Below, in pieces: positions 29,997-31,769 of a stretch of 31,769 bases of DNA. The notes under the pieces are model-generated. The model was given only the letters and a program-made list of their open reading frames with translations. It ran no database searches and was not told where the DNA came from. The first letter of the stretch is position 1. Every line of letters starts with the position of its first letter. The position numbers and the translations under genes were made by a program. Source of the DNA: a virus; IMG/VR virus record IMGVR_UViG_3300036804_000343, positions 1-31,769 of that record. One strand, given 5' to 3'.

Positions 29997-31769
29997 ATGG
30001 ATAATATTACTCAGTTCAAGGAATATATCAATTTCTATAAAAATCAAAAAAATCCAGGCTACGCAGTTTTAGTGACCGGAGAGTGGGGTTCGGGTAAAAC
30101 TTATCAAATAAAGAATACACTGAATGCCGATGAGTATTATTATATTAGCCTTTTTGATTTAACTTCAGTAGAGGACATATACGCTTCTGTTTTTTATAAA
30201 ATGTCGCCAATAAAGGCCTTTACCAAAGGTGCTGCTGAAGGTTTAAGCGATTCGAGCTTAGCAATAGATACTGCAACATTTGGCTTAGGGAAATTGATTG
30301 GTAAGATAGCAAATGCAGTAATAAAAGAAGATGTGAAAAATGATCGAGTTATTGTTTTTGATGATATAGAGAGATGCGCCGTTCCAATCAATGCAATACT
30401 AGGAGTGATTAATAAGTATATTGAGCATCATAATTGCAATGTCATTGCAATTGCTCATGATGAAAAGATAAAAGACACGTTCGATGAATCCAAAGAAAAA
30501 GTAATAGGCCAAACATTAAAAATAGAGCCTAATATAAACGAAATTTTCGATTATTTTATAGCAGCAGATACGTCAATCGAAATCCATGAGTCAATAAAAA
30601 ACGCAATATTAAGTACTTTTATTGCATCCAACTGCAGATCAATGCGTATTTTAAAACATACTTTAAAAGATAATTCCCGTTTATTTGAATGCATCGAAAC
30701 AAAATATATAAACAACGAAGTTGCAATGTGCGAGATATTTACTTTCTTTACAGCGCTATCCATAGCGTATAGATATGGAAAATTAAAAGAAAGTGATATG
30801 CTTTCAAGGTCTGCAACATCAATAAAATACTATATCAATAAAAACAAGGAAGGGGCAGTAATTCCAGCAATAGTTCAATTAAATGAAATTTATAAAAAAA
30901 ATGGGATTTTAATAGATTTAAGTCGCAACATCCTTCAAGATGAAACAATTATCAATTGTTTCGTTAAAGGTCATTATGATAAAAATGAGATATCTAAGGA
31001 TATAGAGGCAAATGAAAAATTTAACCCAGGAAAAACCGAGCCTTGGCTAAATTTAATTAATTTTGACAGACACACAGCGGATGAAGTTAGAGACGCAATA
31101 TGTGAAATTGACAAGCAACTAAATGCACTCTCCGTAGTTGAGGAGGGTAAGATATTACATATATTTAACTTAAAACTTTTAATGGTTAAAATAGGTGTCT
31201 ACCCGTTGAATTATGATGATATTTATAAAGAATTTTGCAGATATTTGAATAAACTATTACTAAATGATCTTGTCGGTCCATATGACCCTGATAGCCGGTT
31301 CTCAAACTTCAGAGACTCGTCATTTGGTCACGGGTACTGGATAGAAAAAGAATATCAAAAAATCTCAAAAAAAATGTTTTCCTTCGCTGAACATATAAAG
31401 AAAAAAGCACAGCAAAAAAAATTCCCTCAGTATAAAGATGAAATAATTACCGCTTTAAAAAATACCCCCTTAGAATTTAAGAAACTAGTCTCATCTGGAT
31501 ATGTTGGTGAGGGGAAGTATGCTTACATTGAAATAATGAAATATATCAAACCTCAAGATTTCGTTGAAGCATGGTTAAACTGTCATATTAGCCATTGGCA
31601 ATCTATTTGTGAGGGATTAGATGCCAGATATGCGACAGGTATGTTACACAATCAGCTATCTGGCGAAAGGAAATGGATACGTAGGGTAAATTATCTGCTA
31701 ATGCACCGTGCTAAAAAATATTCAGGATTTGATCGTTTGAGAATTGAAAGGCTGCGCATCCGCTACTAG
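29997..31769 (+). CDS. KAP family P-loop NTPase, candidate conversion/defence gene
   Basis: A 590-residue protein of the KAP P-loop type. Walker A is GEWGSGKT (28-35), Walker B is VIVFDDIER (118-126), and a sensor-like IAIAHDEKI follows at ~150-160. Then comes GQTLKIEPNINEIFDYF, common in the soluble KAP branch. Residues ~200-590 form a helical domain without a known motif. I see no clear membrane insertion in the NTPase domain, unlike many KAP proteins. The gene is much more AT-rich than the phage core, and its ATG stands one base after the int stop, with no promoter space, so it should be expressed with cI and int in the lysogen. KAP NTPases occur in several anti-phage systems (for example QatA), so a role in excluding other phages is plausible. 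The reading frame ends with TAG at the window edge. Confidence 0.8.
   Translation: MDNITQFKEYINFYKNQKNPGYAVLVTGEWGSGKTYQIKNTLNADEYYYISLFDLTSVEDIYASVFYKMSPIKAFTKGAAEGLSDSSLAIDTATFGLGKLIGKIANAVIKEDVKNDRVIVFDDIERCAVPINAILGVINKYIEHHNCNVIAIAHDEKIKDTFDESKEKVIGQTLKIEPNINEIFDYFIAADTSIEIHESIKNAILSTFIASNCRSMRILKHTLKDNSRLFECIETKYINNEVAMCEIFTFFTALSIAYRYGKLKESDMLSRSATSIKYYINKNKEGAVIPAIVQLNEIYKKNGILIDLSRNILQDETIINCFVKGHYDKNEISKDIEANEKFNPGKTEPWLNLINFDRHTADEVRDAICEIDKQLNALSVVEEGKILHIFNLKLLMVKIGVYPLNYDDIYKEFCRYLNKLLLNDLVGPYDPDSRFSNFRDSSFGHGYWIEKEYQKISKKMFSFAEHIKKKAQQKKFPQYKDEIITALKNTPLEFKKLVSSGYVGEGKYAYIEIMKYIKPQDFVEAWLNCHISHWQSICEGLDARYATGMLHNQLSGERKWIRRVNYLLMHRAKKYSGFDRLRIERLRIRY

Noticed and set aside
1-31769. 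attL/attR direct repeat or tRNA target site
   Set aside because: By eye I found no tRNA and no convincing long repeat shared between the left part and the region after int; the right end probably lies beyond the window.
1-31769. CRISPR array, insertion sequence or transposase
   Set aside because: No regularly spaced repeats and no transposase-like protein were seen.

Overview
The window holds an almost complete P2-superfamily (Peduoviridae-type) prophage of a Gram-negative bacterium, most likely an enterobacterium. Evidence for the host type is the phage 186-like immunity genes, the P2-like head and packaging genes, the spanin pair for an outer-membrane host, and two close matches to the enterobacterial LexA box. 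No host housekeeping gene is visible, so species and insertion site cannot be read from this sequence.

Layout, left to right. (i) 1-1679: two AT-rich + strand genes for small membrane proteins of unknown function. (ii) 1694-2774: a 79-residue protein behind a LexA-box promoter, a roughly 0.5 kb non-coding block, a terminator and an 82-residue unknown protein. (iii) 2876-14930: late genes on the - strand, namely baseplate hub/spike, baseplate proteins, tail fibre and its assembly protein, gpI, gpJ, a DUF2590-like protein, the tape measure, a tail chaperone with a -1 frameshift signal, spanins, M15 endolysin, holin and tail tube. (iv) 14933-20443: sheath, tail completion proteins, and head genes L, M, N and O on the - strand. 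(v) 20594-23720: terminase ATPase (P), portal (Q) and an Ogr-like late activator on the + strand. (vi) 23703-28242: a second LexA-box gene, then the early lytic operon read on the - strand (cox/apl-like, cII, fil-like, two unknowns, DUF2732-like, replication protein A). (vii) 28383-31769: the lysogenic operon on the + strand, cI-int-KAP NTPase.

How it works together. A 186-type CI repressor holds the divergent promoter region at 28243-28382. This CI family has no self-cleaving peptidase domain, so SOS induction needs a separate LexA-controlled antirepressor (Tum in 186). Two small genes with LexA boxes are candidates. On induction the cox-to-A operon starts excision and rolling-circle replication. 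The Ogr-like protein then turns on the late operons, which make the capsid, a contractile tail of HP1/K139 type and the lysis cassette. In the lysogen the cI transcript should continue through int into the large AT-rich KAP P-loop NTPase gene one base after int, which makes that gene the best candidate for a prophage-borne conversion or anti-phage function.

The phage looks mosaic: 186-like control genes, P2-like head and packaging genes, and HP1-like tail genes. Neither attachment site could be recognised. The left membrane-protein genes and the KAP gene may both be cargo next to attP, or the left genes may be host DNA.
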